A stretch of DNA of 64,000 nucleotides from Microbacterium sp. T32 (lineage in GTDB: Bacteria; Actinomycetota; Actinomycetes; Actinomycetales; Microbacteriaceae): positions 1 through 64,000 of the forward strand of contig NZ_LQQP01000001.1 of assembly GCF_001619615.1 (NCBI RefSeq), written 5' to 3'. Below are positions 44,840 to 54,178 of the stretch, piece by piece. The notes below the pieces were generated by a model. That model made no database searches, had not been told where the DNA came from, and saw only the letters and a program-made list of their open reading frames with translations. Each line of letters starts with the position of its first letter. The first letter of the stretch is position 1. A program made the translations under genes and the position numbers.

Positions 44840-45343
44840 TCAGCGCGAATCGCACTCCCCGGCGAGGTCGGCGCTGATTCCTGCCCCGGCGGCGACCCGG
44901 CCGAGGGCGTCCGAGACGTCGGGGAGCTGCTGGAAATCCTGGAAGACGACCGCGAGCGATTCCGTGTCGTTCGCGGCGCCGAGGTGCTCGAAGAGGGTGG
45001 CGCCGTGGTCGTAGTAGGACGCCACCGCCTCGATGTCGGGACGGATGTCGTCGGGCCACGGGGTACCCGGATCGCGGAACGCGGCGGCGCTGCGATGGAA
45101 GAGATCGGCTCCGTCGTCGGACATCTCCCGGAGCTGCGTCAACGTCTCGAGGGTGATCTCCTGCTCCGCGAAATGCGCGAACTCCTGCTGGTAGGTGCGC
45201 GTGGCGCACAGGATCGACAGCGTCGTCGCCCTCACTGCCGCGTCGTCCGCGCCAGGATCCGCGTCGGGCTGCACAGCGCCGCCGCTGCACCCGCCCAGCA
45301 GCACGATTCCGCCGACGATCGCCGCCGCAGCCCGAATTCTCAT
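44840..45343 (-). CDS. Probable lipoprotein of unknown function
   Basis: A 167-aa exported protein. The signal peptide (RIRAAAAIVGGIVLLGGC) ends at a lipobox LGGC. The mature part is mostly helical and acidic, with one Cys pair (CATRTYQQEFAHF and GECDSR). No family is recognised. ATG 45343 is chosen over an upstream start for its GGGGCGAGG Shine-Dalgarno and because it directly begins the signal peptide. It is monocistronic and divergent from the nuclease-helicase gene. Confidence 0.8.
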   Translation of the reverse strand: MRIRAAAAIVGGIVLLGGCSGGAVQPDADPGADDAAVRATTLSILCATRTYQQEFAHFAEQEITLETLTQLREMSDDGADLFHRSAAAFRDPGTPWPDDIRPDIEAVASYYDHGATLFEHLGAANDTESLAVVFQDFQQLPDVSDALGRVAAGAGISADLAGECDSR

Positions 45344-45459
45344 CCTCGCCCCCCAGTCGGACACTACGTGCGGTCGGTGAACCCCGCGCGGCTCTCCGAC
45401 GAACGAGGTGTGGACAGTGCGACCGGCGATGTCGGCGGCCCCGATTAGCGTTGACCATC

Positions 45460-48400
45460 ATGCGGTACATCGAGCAAGAGGCCCGGATCGTCTGGAGCGC
45501 GAGCGACCTGAAAGCGGCAGCCGAGTGCGAGTTCGCCTGGCTCCGGGCGATCGACGCCAAAATCGGCCGCATCGAGGCCGTGCCCGACCCCGAGGATGCC
45601 ACGCTCGAACGCGCCGCGGCGCTCGGCACCGCGCACGAGCTGCGCGTGCTCGACGACTACCGCCGCCGCTTCGGCGCGGGCGTCCGCGAGATCCCCGCCG
45701 CCCGCTCCTCCGACGCCGCGGCGCTCGCCGAGGCCGTGCGCCTCACCGACGCGGCACTCGCCGACCCGACCGCCGAGGTCGTCTACCAGGCGGCTTTCGC
45801 GACCGGCGAGTTCGTCGGTTTCGCCGACTTCCTCGTCCGCGAGCCCGACGAGGGCGACGGCGGCGCGCGGCCCTGGATCGTGCAGGACACCAAGCTCGCG
45901 CGCCGCGCCCGTGTCACCGCCCTCATGCAGCTCGCGGCCTACGTCGATCAGCTCGACCGCCTCGGCGTCGCGCGCTCCGACGAGGTGCAGCTGCTGCTCG
46001 GCGACGGCGGCACGAGCACGCACCGTGTCGACGATCTCCTCCCCGTCTTCGAGCTGCGCCGCGCGCGCCTCCGCGCTCTCATCGCCGATCGCCGCGTCGA
46101 GCTGGGCGCGGCCGGTCCCGTCGTCCCGTGGGGCGACCCCCGCGGCGATCTCGCGGTCGTCGCGTGCGGCCGGTGCGCCACGTGCGAGATCGAGGTGGTC
46201 GCCCACCGCGACCTGCTGCTCGTTGCCGGGATGCGCCCCGTGCAGCGCGATCGGCTGCGGGCCGGTGGCATCCACACGATCGACGCGCTGGCGGACGCGC
46301 CCGCGGCTCCGCAGGGGATGAGCGTCGACACGTTCGTCTCCCTCCGCACGCAGGCACGGCTGCAGCTCGAGAGCCCCGCGGGCGACGGCGTTGCGGGCGA
46401 GCACGTCGTGCCGACCTTCGAGGTCGTGGCCCCGAAGGCGCTCGGCGTCCTGCCCCGCCCCGACCACGGCGACCTGTTCTTCGACTTCGAGGGCGACCCG
46501 CTGTACACCGAGGGCGATCGCGAACAGTGGGGTATCGACTACCTCTTCGGCTGGGTCGACACCCGCGAACGCTACGGAGCACTGTGGGCGCACACGTTCG
46601 ACGAGGAACGCGCGGCGCTCGAGCGCTTCCTCGACATGGTGGCGGTGCGGCGCGAGCAGTTCCCCGACATGCACATCTACCACTACGCCCCGTACGAGCC
46701 CACGCACCTGCTCACGATGGCGGCGCGGTACGGCGTGCGGGAGGGCGACGTCGACCGCCTCCTGCGCGACGGCGTCTTCGTCGACCTGTACCCCGTGGTG
46801 CGCCGCGCACTGCGCGTCGGCTCGCGGTCGTACTCCATCAAGAAGCTCGAGCCGCTCTACATGGGCGACGAGGTGCGCACGAGCGACGTGCAGCGCGGCG
46901 ACGACTCCATCGTGAAGTACGTCGAGGCGCGGGCGCTCGCCGCCGACGGCGAGGTCGAGGCCGCGCAGCGGGTGCTCGACGACCTGGCCGACTACAACCG
47001 CTACGACTGCGTCTCCACCCACCGCCTGCGCGACTGGCTCGTCGAGCGCGCGCGCGAGGGCGGGGCCATGCCCGCGCGGGGTGCGGAACCCGACGAGCAG
47101 GCGTACGAGCCGTCGCCGCGCGCGACCGCCCTGCAGCGGTGGGCGGCGGACGCCGCCGAGCCCGACGCGACGGCCCTGCGCCTCGCTGCCGCCGCGATCG
47201 ACTACTACCCGCGGGAAGAGAAGACCTACTGGGCGACGCACTTCCTGCGCCTGCGTGAGCCGGTGTCGATCTGGGAGGACACGCGGGACGTCATCGTCGT
47301 GGACGCCGCGCGCTCCCGGGTCGTGGCCGACTGGCACATCGCGGAGTCGGGGCGCGGCGCCGAGCGTCGTCTGGTCGAGGTGCGCGGTGAGGTGGCGCCG
47401 GGGAGTCGCCTGACCGTGGATGCCGAGCCCTTCGCGGTCTACGACCTGCCGGCGCCGTTCCCGCTCGAGGTCCGTCCGCGCTGGATCCACGGTGCGCGTC
47501 GGGTGACGGTGCGGGAGGTGCTGGACGATGGCGCGATCATCGAGGAGGTCGCCGTCGACGGCGTGACGTGGGACACGTTCCCGCTCGCCCTCACGCCCCC
47601 GGCGCCACCCCGCGCGGGCAACCAGCAGAAAGCCATCGACGCGTGGGCGGATGCCGTCCTCGCCGCGGCCCCGACGCTCCCCGAAGGACCGGCGGCCGAC
47701 ATCCTCCGCCGACGTCCGCCGCGCACGCGGTCCGGCGCACTCGCGTCCGTGACCGCGGTCGACGGTGCAGCGGGCGACGACGAGGTCACCGCGATCGCCC
47801 GCAGCGTCGCCGACCTCGACCACAGCTACCTCGCCGTCCAGGGTCCGCCCGGCACCGGTAAGACCTACGTCGGCTCCCACGTCATCGCGCGGCTCGTCGC
47901 CGAGCGCGGCTACCGCGTCGGGGTCGTGGCGCAGTCGCACGCGACGGTGGAGCACATGCTCGACCAGGTCATCGCGGCCGGTGTCCCCGCCGCGCGCGTG
48001 GGCAAGGCCCCGAAGGACCCCGGTGCGGAACACTCCTTCACCGTCCTGCCGAAGAACGGCGTTCCCGCCTTCGCCGCCGAGAACGCCGCGCACGGATTCG
48101 TCGTCGGGGGGACGGCGTGGGATTTCAGCCACGAGGGCCGCATCCCGCGGGGGAGCCTCGACCTGCTCGTCATCGATGAGGCGGGGCAGTTCTCGCTGGC
48201 ATCCACGATCGCCGTCTCGCTCGCGTCCACGCGGCTGCTGCTCCTCGGTGACCCGCAGCAGCTGCCGCAGGTGAGCCAGGGCACGCACCCCGAGCCCGTC
48301 GACACATCGGCGCTCGGATGGGTGATCGACGGGGCCGAGGTCGTCCCGGCGGAGTTCGGGTACTTCCTCGCGCGCACGCGCCGTATGCACCCCGCCGTCG

Positions 48401-49008
48401 CCGGGCCGGTGTCGCGGCTGTCATACGAGGGGCGCCTCGCCGCCCACCCCTCGACGGCATTGCGGACGCTCGCGGGCGTCGAGCCCGGCCTGCACCCCGT
48501 CGCGGTCCGCCACCGCGGCAACGCGACGGCCTCGCCCGAGGAAGCCTCTGCCGTGGTCGCTCTGTTCGCCGATCTCGTCGGTCGGGAGTGGGTCGGAGCC
48601 GACGGGGCGGCCGGCGACGCCGCCGTCATCCACCCGTCGCGCCCGCTGCGCGCCGACGACATCATCGTGATCACGCCGTACAACGCGCAGCAGGTCGCTG
48701 TGGAGGAGGCCCTCGCCGCCGCGGGATACGCCGACGTGCCGGTGGGGACCGTCGACCGGTTCCAGGGCAAGGAGGCGGTCGTGGCGATCCTCACGCTCGC
48801 GGCGTCGTCCGGGCGTGAGGCGCCGCGCGGGTTGGAGTTCCTGCTGCTGCGCAACCGCATCAACGTCGCGATCTCGCGCGCGATGCAGGCCGCCTACGTC
48901 CTGTACTCGCCGTCCCTGCTCGACGACCTCCCGCGCACCCCCGAGGGTGTGGCGCGCCTCAGCGCCTTCGCGCGCCTGGTCGGCGTCGGAGCCGGATCGG
49001 ACGGCTGA
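45460..49008 (+). CDS. TM0106-type Cas4-like nuclease / RNase H-like / SF1 helicase fusion
   Basis: A 1182-aa multidomain DNA-processing protein. Residues 1-250 form a RecB/Cas4-like nuclease (FADFLV, then QDTKLARRARVTALMQLAAY) with four cysteines C23, C236, C239 and C242 placed to bind an Fe-S cluster. Residues about 340-540 look like an RNase_H_2 (DEDD exonuclease) domain with FFDFEGDPLY and YNRYDC. The C-terminal half is an SF1 helicase: Walker A GPPGTGKT near 793, Walker B DEAGQF near 906, GDPQQLPQ, and motif VI NRINVAISRA. ATG 45460 has TAGCGT eight bases upstream. Its role is probably DNA end or nucleic-acid processing. Confidence 0.92.
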   Translation: MRYIEQEARIVWSASDLKAAAECEFAWLRAIDAKIGRIEAVPDPEDATLERAAALGTAHELRVLDDYRRRFGAGVREIPAARSSDAAALAEAVRLTDAALADPTAEVVYQAAFATGEFVGFADFLVREPDEGDGGARPWIVQDTKLARRARVTALMQLAAYVDQLDRLGVARSDEVQLLLGDGGTSTHRVDDLLPVFELRRARLRALIADRRVELGAAGPVVPWGDPRGDLAVVACGRCATCEIEVVAHRDLLLVAGMRPVQRDRLRAGGIHTIDALADAPAAPQGMSVDTFVSLRTQARLQLESPAGDGVAGEHVVPTFEVVAPKALGVLPRPDHGDLFFDFEGDPLYTEGDREQWGIDYLFGWVDTRERYGALWAHTFDEERAALERFLDMVAVRREQFPDMHIYHYAPYEPTHLLTMAARYGVREGDVDRLLRDGVFVDLYPVVRRALRVGSRSYSIKKLEPLYMGDEVRTSDVQRGDDSIVKYVEARALAADGEVEAAQRVLDDLADYNRYDCVSTHRLRDWLVERAREGGAMPARGAEPDEQAYEPSPRATALQRWAADAAEPDATALRLAAAAIDYYPREEKTYWATHFLRLREPVSIWEDTRDVIVVDAARSRVVADWHIAESGRGAERRLVEVRGEVAPGSRLTVDAEPFAVYDLPAPFPLEVRPRWIHGARRVTVREVLDDGAIIEEVAVDGVTWDTFPLALTPPAPPRAGNQQKAIDAWADAVLAAAPTLPEGPAADILRRRPPRTRSGALASVTAVDGAAGDDEVTAIARSVADLDHSYLAVQGPPGTGKTYVGSHVIARLVAERGYRVGVVAQSHATVEHMLDQVIAAGVPAARVGKAPKDPGAEHSFTVLPKNGVPAFAAENAAHGFVVGGTAWDFSHEGRIPRGSLDLLVIDEAGQFSLASTIAVSLASTRLLLLGDPQQLPQVSQGTHPEPVDTSALGWVIDGAEVVPAEFGYFLARTRRMHPAVAGPVSRLSYEGRLAAHPSTALRTLAGVEPGLHPVAVRHRGNATASPEEASAVVALFADLVGREWVGADGAAGDAAVIHPSRPLRADDIIVITPYNAQQVAVEEALAAAGYADVPVGTVDRFQGKEAVVAILTLAASSGREAPRGLEFLLLRNRINVAISRAMQAAYVLYSPSLLDDLPRTPEGVARLSAFARLVGVGAGSDG

Positions 49009-49040
49009 GGGCGCAGCGGAGGCCCGGCAAAGACTCGGTG

Positions 49041-49673
49041 TCAGGCGGTGCCGTACAGGCGGTCGCCGGCGTCGCCGAGGCCGGGCACGATGTAGCCCTT
49101 CTCGTTCAGGCGCTCGTCGAGCGCGCCGAGGACGAGTGTGACGTCGTGTCCCTCGACCTGCTTCTCGATCGCCGCGACGCCCTCGGGCGCGCCGAGCAGG
49201 CAGATCGCGGTCACGTCCTGCGCCCCGCGGTTGAAGAGGAATTTGATCGCCGCGCCGAGCGAGCCGCCGGTCGCGAGCATCGGGTCGAGCACGAAGCACT
49301 GGCGGTCGCTGAGGTCGTCGGGCAGGCGCTCGGCATAGGTCGACGGCTGCAGCGTCTCCTCGTCGCGGATCATGCCGAGGAACCCGACCTCCGCGGTGGG
49401 GAGGAGCTTCACCATGCCCTCGAGCATCCCGAGACCCGCGCGCAGGATCGGAACCACGATCGGACGCGGCTCGCTGATCTTCACGCCCTGGGTCGTCGTG
49501 ACGGGCGTCTGGATCTCGATGGGGTCCACGCGCACGTTCCGTGTGGCTTCGTAGGCCAGCAGCGTCACGAGCTCCTCGGTGAGCTGACGGAACACCGGCG
49601 ACGAGGTCTGCCGGTCGCGCAGCACCGTGAGCTTGTGGGTGATGAGGGGGTGGTCGGCGACGTGGACACGCAT
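49041..49673 (-). CDS. upp: Uracil phosphoribosyltransferase
   Basis: A 210-aa pyrimidine-salvage enzyme making UMP from uracil and PRPP. The PRPP-binding loop is [10 protein letters not shown], and the C-terminal uracil-site segment is [16 protein letters not shown], diagnostic for Upp. ATG 49673 has TAGCCT seven bases upstream (49681-49686), so the transcript is probably leaderless. It is divergent from tadA with 56 bp between the starts. Confidence 0.97.
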   Translation of the reverse strand: MRVHVADHPLITHKLTVLRDRQTSSPVFRQLTEELVTLLAYEATRNVRVDPIEIQTPVTTTQGVKISEPRPIVVPILRAGLGMLEGMVKLLPTAEVGFLGMIRDEETLQPSTYAERLPDDLSDRQCFVLDPMLATGGSLGAAIKFLFNRGAQDVTAICLLGAPEGVAAIEKQVEGHDVTLVLGALDERLNEKGYIVPGLGDAGDRLYGTA

Positions 49674-49729
49674 AGGCTCAAGGCTAGCCGCTCGACCCCG
49701 TCGTTCCGCCCCCGTCTTTCCGGAGCCCC

Positions 49730-50221
49730 GTGACCCCCACCGACGCCGACCTCGCCGCGATGCGCCGCGCGCTCGCGCTCGCCGGCGACGCCGCGACCCA
49801 CGACGATGTGCCCGTCGGGGCGGTCGTGCTCGGACCCACCGGCGAGGTCATCGGCGAGGGTCGCAACCTCCGCGAGGTCACCAACGACCCGACCGCCCAC
49901 GCCGAGGTCGTCGCGCTGCGCGAAGCCGCCGCGCACCTGGGTACCTGGCACCTCGCCGGCTGCACGCTCGTCGTCACCCTCGAGCCGTGTGTGATGTGCG
50001 CGGGGGCCGTCCTGCAGGCGCGGGTTCCGCGCGTGGTCTTCGGATCCTGGGATGCCAAGGCCGGCGCCGCCGGGTCGCTCTACGACGTTCTGCGCGACCG
50101 ACGTCTGCCGCACCGCGTCGAGGTGGTCGGCGGAGTCGCCGAGGCGGAGGCATCCCTCCTGCTCCGGGACTTCTTCGAGCACCGCCGCGACGGAGCGCCC
50201 CGCAACGACGGAGCGCCCTGA
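49730..50221 (+). CDS. tadA: tRNA-specific adenosine deaminase
   Basis: A 163-aa zinc enzyme that converts A34 to inosine in tRNA-Arg(ACG), the tRNA encoded at 118-190 here. The zinc site is [11 protein letters not shown] (His and the catalytic Glu) and PCVMCAGA (two Cys). The start is GTG 49730. The C-terminus has a short basic-acidic tail after the deaminase fold. It converges on the LLM gene with 1 bp between the stops. Confidence 0.96.
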   Translation: MTPTDADLAAMRRALALAGDAATHDDVPVGAVVLGPTGEVIGEGRNLREVTNDPTAHAEVVALREAAAHLGTWHLAGCTLVVTLEPCVMCAGAVLQARVPRVVFGSWDAKAGAAGSLYDVLRDRRLPHRVEVVGGVAEAEASLLLRDFFEHRRDGAPRNDGAP

Positions 50222-50222
50222 C

Positions 50223-51152
50223 TCAGCGGGGCAGCAGCGGCAGCAGCTCGGCGCCGACCTCGTCGGCGTGATCGACGTCGCGCAGGTCGAGGAGCTGGAA
50301 GTACACGCGCTCTGCACCCAGGGCCCGCAGACGCTCGACCTTCTCGGCGATCTGCTCGGGTCGCCCGATGAGGTTCGCGCCGTTGTCGAACTGCGCGCGC
50401 GTCTGACCGATCGCGGCCGCGCGGCGCTCGATCGCGGCGTCGTCCGCGCCGACGATCGTGGGCAGCGCGACCGAGAATTTCAGCGACGCGGGGTCGCGAC
50501 CGATGTCCTCGCACGCCGCGCGCACGACGGCGAACTTCTCGGCGACGACGTCCTCCGCGACGAAGCCGATGTTGAACTCCGTCGCGAAGCGCGCCGCCAG
50601 GGCCGGCGTGCGCTTCGGGCCGCCGCCGCCGACGATGACCGGGACGGGGGACTGGACGGGCTTCGGCAGCGCGGGTGCGGCATCCAGGCGGTAATGCTCG
50701 CCCTCGAACGAGAACGTCTCTCCGGCCGGGGTGGACCACAGGCCCGTCACGACGGCGAGCTGCTCCTCCAGCAGGTCGAATCGACGGGGCGGGAACGGGA
50801 TGCCGTACGCGGCATGTTCCGCCTCGAACCAGCCGGTACCGAGGCCCAGTTCGACGCGGCCACCCGACATCGCGTCGACCTGCGCGACCTGGATCGCCAG
50901 GATGCCGGGAACCCGGTACGTCACCGACGAGACCAGCGTGCCGAGGCGGATGCGGGAGGTCTCGCGGGCGAGGCCGGCGAGGGTCGTCCACGCGTCGGTG
51001 GGGCCGGGCAGCGGATCGCCCTCACCCATCCGCAGGTAGTGGTCGGAACGGAAGAAGCCGTCCAGGCCGTGGGTCTCGGCCGAGCGCGCGAAGGCGAGCT
51101 GGTCGTCGTACGAGAAGCCCTGTTGGGGCTCGGTGAACAGGCAGTACTCCAC
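50223..51152 (-). CDS. LLM-class F420-dependent oxidoreductase
   Basis: A 309-aa luciferase-like TIM-barrel protein of the actinobacterial F420-dependent group (LGTLVSSVTYRVPGILAIQVAQVD, SGGRVELGLGTGWFEAEH and IVGGGGPKRTPALAARFATEFN, listed as separate segments). It probably uses coenzyme F420 rather than FMN, but no residue here proves the cofactor. It is 10 bp after the alpha/beta hydrolase gene on the same strand and likely in its operon. It is not close to the LLM enzymes of the 17-28 kb island. Confidence 0.9.
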   Translation of the reverse strand: MEYCLFTEPQQGFSYDDQLAFARSAETHGLDGFFRSDHYLRMGEGDPLPGPTDAWTTLAGLARETSRIRLGTLVSSVTYRVPGILAIQVAQVDAMSGGRVELGLGTGWFEAEHAAYGIPFPPRRFDLLEEQLAVVTGLWSTPAGETFSFEGEHYRLDAAPALPKPVQSPVPVIVGGGGPKRTPALAARFATEFNIGFVAEDVVAEKFAVVRAACEDIGRDPASLKFSVALPTIVGADDAAIERRAAAIGQTRAQFDNGANLIGRPEQIAEKVERLRALGAERVYFQLLDLRDVDHADEVGAELLPLLPR

Positions 51153-51162
51153 GGGGGACCTC

Positions 51163-52275
51163 TCAGTCGGCCGAACGCAGGATGATCGCCTCGGTGGGCG
51201 GGGCGGGGTCGGCGGGACGGCCCACGTACCCGATCACCGTCAGCAGCGCCTGGCGGAACTGCGCCGGCCGCTCGAGGTGTGGGGCGTGCCCGGCGCCCTC
51301 CACCGCGATCTCGGTGACCTCTCCGCCTGCGGCGGCGTACGCGTCCAGCACGTCGCGCGTCTGCGACACCATCGGCTGCGCGGGCGCGACCTCCTCGCCG
51401 GGCCAGTCGGGCACGATGCCCAGCGCACCGAGGTGGTTGAAGTCGTAGAACGAGGCGTCCGAGACGATGGCGTCCGCGGTGCCGTGGATCCAGAGGATCG
51501 GGGGCTTCTCGGCGAGCTCGACGATCCCCGAGACGTCGAAGTACTTGGGCGCCATGGTGTTGAGTACGCCGATCGTCCCGGCGGCGAAGCCCGGCCAGTT
51601 CGGCGAGGCCACGGCATCCCCGGGGTAGTTCCCTCCGGCCGTCGAGGTCGTGAGCATGGACTCGACCCACACGTCCTCGTGGTCGCTCGTATACCCGGGC
51701 GCGACGTACCCCGTGCGGAAGACGGATCGCGGCGAGGTCGGGGCCTCGTCCGTCGTGTCGTGGTCGATGAGGCGCTGCACGAAGTCGGGGTTGGCGCCGC
51801 CCGCACCCGCGCCGGCGTCGTCGTCGGTGAGCCGCGAGCCGTCGCGGCGCGTGCCGCCGAAGCCGTACGGCGAAACGGGCGCCTGGAGCGTGAGCGAGAG
51901 CACGGGGTGGTCGAGGGCGTACTGCAGCACGACGCCGCCGCCCATCGACCAGCCGACCAGGTGCGCGGTCGGGATGCCGAGCGCCTCGAGGGTCGCGTGG
52001 AGGTCGTCGCTGAAGTCGCGCACGCCGCGGGTCGCGTCGATCGGGGCGTGCTCGGTGCCGCCGAAGCCGCGCAGGTCGACGGCGAGCACGCGGAGGTCGC
52101 TCGGCAGGTCCTGCATGATCTCCTGCCAGAAGAGCGAGGACGACACGTTCCCATGGACGAAGACCACGGTGTGCTCGGGGGCCGTGGCGGGATCGTCGGT
52201 CGCGCGCTCGAGCACGTTGACGCTCAGCCGACCGGTCTCGATCAGCCGCGAAGTGATGCCGTCGAAGAGAGTCAT
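51163..52275 (-). CDS. Alpha/beta hydrolase
   Basis: A 370-aa hydrolase. The oxyanion region is FVHGNVSSSLFW, the nucleophile elbow is LVGWSMGGGVV, and the final His is in EGAGHAPHLERP, with the acid in the expected position (LWIHGTADAIVSD). The C-terminal part is longer than average. Substrates of the family include esters, epoxides and C-C bonds; none can be assigned. It is first of a probable operon with the F420-type LLM gene. Confidence 0.9.
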   Translation of the reverse strand: MTLFDGITSRLIETGRLSVNVLERATDDPATAPEHTVVFVHGNVSSSLFWQEIMQDLPSDLRVLAVDLRGFGGTEHAPIDATRGVRDFSDDLHATLEALGIPTAHLVGWSMGGGVVLQYALDHPVLSLTLQAPVSPYGFGGTRRDGSRLTDDDAGAGAGGANPDFVQRLIDHDTTDEAPTSPRSVFRTGYVAPGYTSDHEDVWVESMLTTSTAGGNYPGDAVASPNWPGFAAGTIGVLNTMAPKYFDVSGIVELAEKPPILWIHGTADAIVSDASFYDFNHLGALGIVPDWPGEEVAPAQPMVSQTRDVLDAYAAAGGEVTEIAVEGAGHAPHLERPAQFRQALLTVIGYVGRPADPAPPTEAIILRSAD

Positions 52276-52375
52276 GGTGGTCCTCCGTGTCGCTCGCGTC
52301 CGCCCCGGTACGGACGCGCTCCGACTCTAACGCTCGCCCCTATCCGCCGCACTCAGGCTTCGTAGACTTGCGTGC

Positions 52376-53221
52376 ATGACGGATGCCACTCCCACGCTGC
52401 CCCCGCTCGCCTTCCTCGGCGCAGGTTCCATGGGAGGGGCGATCCTCCGCGGACTCGTCGCGGCGGGGCTCACCGGCGGGGGCGTCATCGCCACCAACCG
52501 GTCGATCGCGAAGGCCGCCGAGCTGGCCGAGCTGGAGGGTGTGACGAGCGTCGCGCTCGAGGCAGCCCCCGACGCCAACGCGACCGCCGCGGCATCCGCC
52601 GACGTCATCCTCATCGGCGTGAAGCCGGCCATGGTCCCCGACCTGCTGGACGAGATCGCCCCGCACCTGCGCCCCGGCGCCGTGGTGTTGAGCCTCGCGG
52701 CCGGCGTGACCCTCGCGACGTTCGCGAAGCACCTCGGCGACGGCGTCGCGACGCTGCGCTCGATGCCCAACACGCCGTCGCTCGTGGGTAAGGGCGTCAC
52801 GGGTCTCGCGGCCGGTGCCGCGGCCACCGCAGAGGACGTCGCCCTCGTCCGCGCGCTGTTCGAGACGGTCGGTCAGGTCGTCGAGGTGCCGGAATCCCGG
52901 ATCGACGCGCTGTCCACGATCTCCGGTTCGGGGCCTGCCTACGTCTTCCTGCTCATCGAGGAGTTCACGAAGGCCGCGGTCCGCATGGGCTTCGATGACG
53001 ACGCCGCGCGCCTCCTGGCGGAGCAGACGTTCATCGGGGCGACGGCGCTCCTGGCATCCTCGGATGTGGACCCTGCCGAACTCCGCCGCCGCGTCACGAG
53101 CCCGAAGGGCACGACCGAGCGCGCGGTCGCCGTCCTGCAGGCCGCGCACCTCGACGACACGTTCACCGAGGCGGCCGAGGCCGCTCTCGCCCGCGCCAAG
53201 GAACTCGCCGCCGGGGCCTGA
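52376..53221 (+). CDS. proC: Pyrroline-5-carboxylate reductase
   Basis: A 281-aa enzyme of the last step of proline synthesis, NADPH-dependent reduction of P5C. The Rossmann motif FLGAGSMGGAILRGL is at residues about 13-27. The family signature ISGSGPAYVFLLIEEF and the C-terminal RRRVTSPKGTTERAV are intact. ATG 52376 has TAGACT seven bases upstream (52363-52368). The following small gene starts 1 bp after its stop. Confidence 0.97.
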   Translation: MTDATPTLPPLAFLGAGSMGGAILRGLVAAGLTGGGVIATNRSIAKAAELAELEGVTSVALEAAPDANATAAASADVILIGVKPAMVPDLLDEIAPHLRPGAVVLSLAAGVTLATFAKHLGDGVATLRSMPNTPSLVGKGVTGLAAGAAATAEDVALVRALFETVGQVVEVPESRIDALSTISGSGPAYVFLLIEEFTKAAVRMGFDDDAARLLAEQTFIGATALLASSDVDPAELRRRVTSPKGTTERAVAVLQAAHLDDTFTEAAEAALARAKELAAGA

Positions 53222-53222
53222 G

Positions 53223-53510
53223 GTGCGTCTGCGGTTCGAGGGGCCGATCTGGTACTGGCGCGGACCCGCACCGTACCACTTCGTCACCGTGCCGCCCGCC
53301 GAAGCCGCGGCCATCGCCGAGATCGCTCCCGTCGTCACCTACGGCTGGGGGATGATCCCCGTCGCCGTGACGATCGGCGCCACCCGCGTGGCGACATCGC
53401 TCTGGCCGAAGGGCGGCGCGTACGTCGTGCCGATCAGGAAGGCGCTCCATGATGCCGAGGATCTCGCCGTGGACGACACGGCGAGGGTGGAACTGGAGAT
53501 CGCGGTCTAG
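53223..53510 (+). CDS. DUF1905 domain-containing protein
   Basis: A 95-aa protein of the DUF1905 family: LRFEGPIWYWRGPAPYHFVTVP, GWGMIPVAVTIG and the WPKGGAYVVPIRKALH core, listed as separate segments. Members are small beta-barrel proteins, often fused to YdeI-like domains; the function is unknown. GTG 53223 is directly after the proC stop. Its stop overlaps the convergent TrkA gene stop by 3 bp. Confidence 0.88.
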   Translation: MRLRFEGPIWYWRGPAPYHFVTVPPAEAAAIAEIAPVVTYGWGMIPVAVTIGATRVATSLWPKGGAYVVPIRKALHDAEDLAVDDTARVELEIAV

Positions 53511-54178
53511 CGATCCAGCGCGGCGAACCGCTCGATGTCGCCGTTCGTGCCCGAGACGATGATGAGGTCGTGGTTGGTCACCACGGTGTTCGCCTCGGCG
53601 TAGCGGAACGGGCGGCCCGGGCTCTTCACACCGACGACCGTGACGTTGTACTTCGTGCGCACGCCCGACTCGTTCAGCCCCACGCCGCGGATGAGCTTCG
53701 GCGGGTACATCTTCGCCAGCACGAAGTCGTCGTCGAACCGGATGAAGTCGAGCATTCGGCCGCTGACGAGGTGCGCGACGCGCTCGCCGGCCTCGGCCTC
53801 GGGGTAGATGACGTGGTTCGCGCCGACGCGGGCAAGGATCTTGCCGTGCGACTGCGAGACGGCCTTCGCCCAGATCTGCGGCACTTTCAGGTCGACGAGG
53901 TTGGCGGTGATGAGGACGGATGCCTCGATGAGCGAGCCGACCGCGACGACCGCCACCTGGAAGTCCTGGGCACCGATCTGCCGGAGGGCGTCGATGTTGC
54001 GCGCGTCTGCCTGGACCGCGTGCGTGACGCGCTCCGACCACTTCTGCACGAGGTCGAGGTTGCCGTCGACGGCGAGCACTTCTCGGTCGAGGCGGTCGAG
54101 CTCGCCGGCGCACGCCGCGCCGAAGCGCCCGAGTCCGATGACGAGGACGGGCGCGTCGCTGCGGATCCGTTCAACCAA
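53507..54178 (-). CDS. TrkA/KtrA-type potassium uptake regulatory protein
   Basis: A 223-aa RCK-domain protein that gates the adjacent channel. The N-terminal dinucleotide-binding motif is VIGLGRFGAACAGEL (about residues 12-26). The C-terminal RCK_C domain covers about 140-223. Single-RCK length and pairing with one TrkH/KtrB gene make this a Ktr-type two-subunit system. Its start overlaps the channel gene's stop by 8 bp. Confidence 0.93.
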   Translation of the reverse strand: MVERIRSDAPVLVIGLGRFGAACAGELDRLDREVLAVDGNLDLVQKWSERVTHAVQADARNIDALRQIGAQDFQVAVVAVGSLIEASVLITANLVDLKVPQIWAKAVSQSHGKILARVGANHVIYPEAEAGERVAHLVSGRMLDFIRFDDDFVLAKMYPPKLIRGVGLNESGVRTKYNVTVVGVKSPGRPFRYAEANTVVTNHDLIIVSGTNGDIERFAALDR

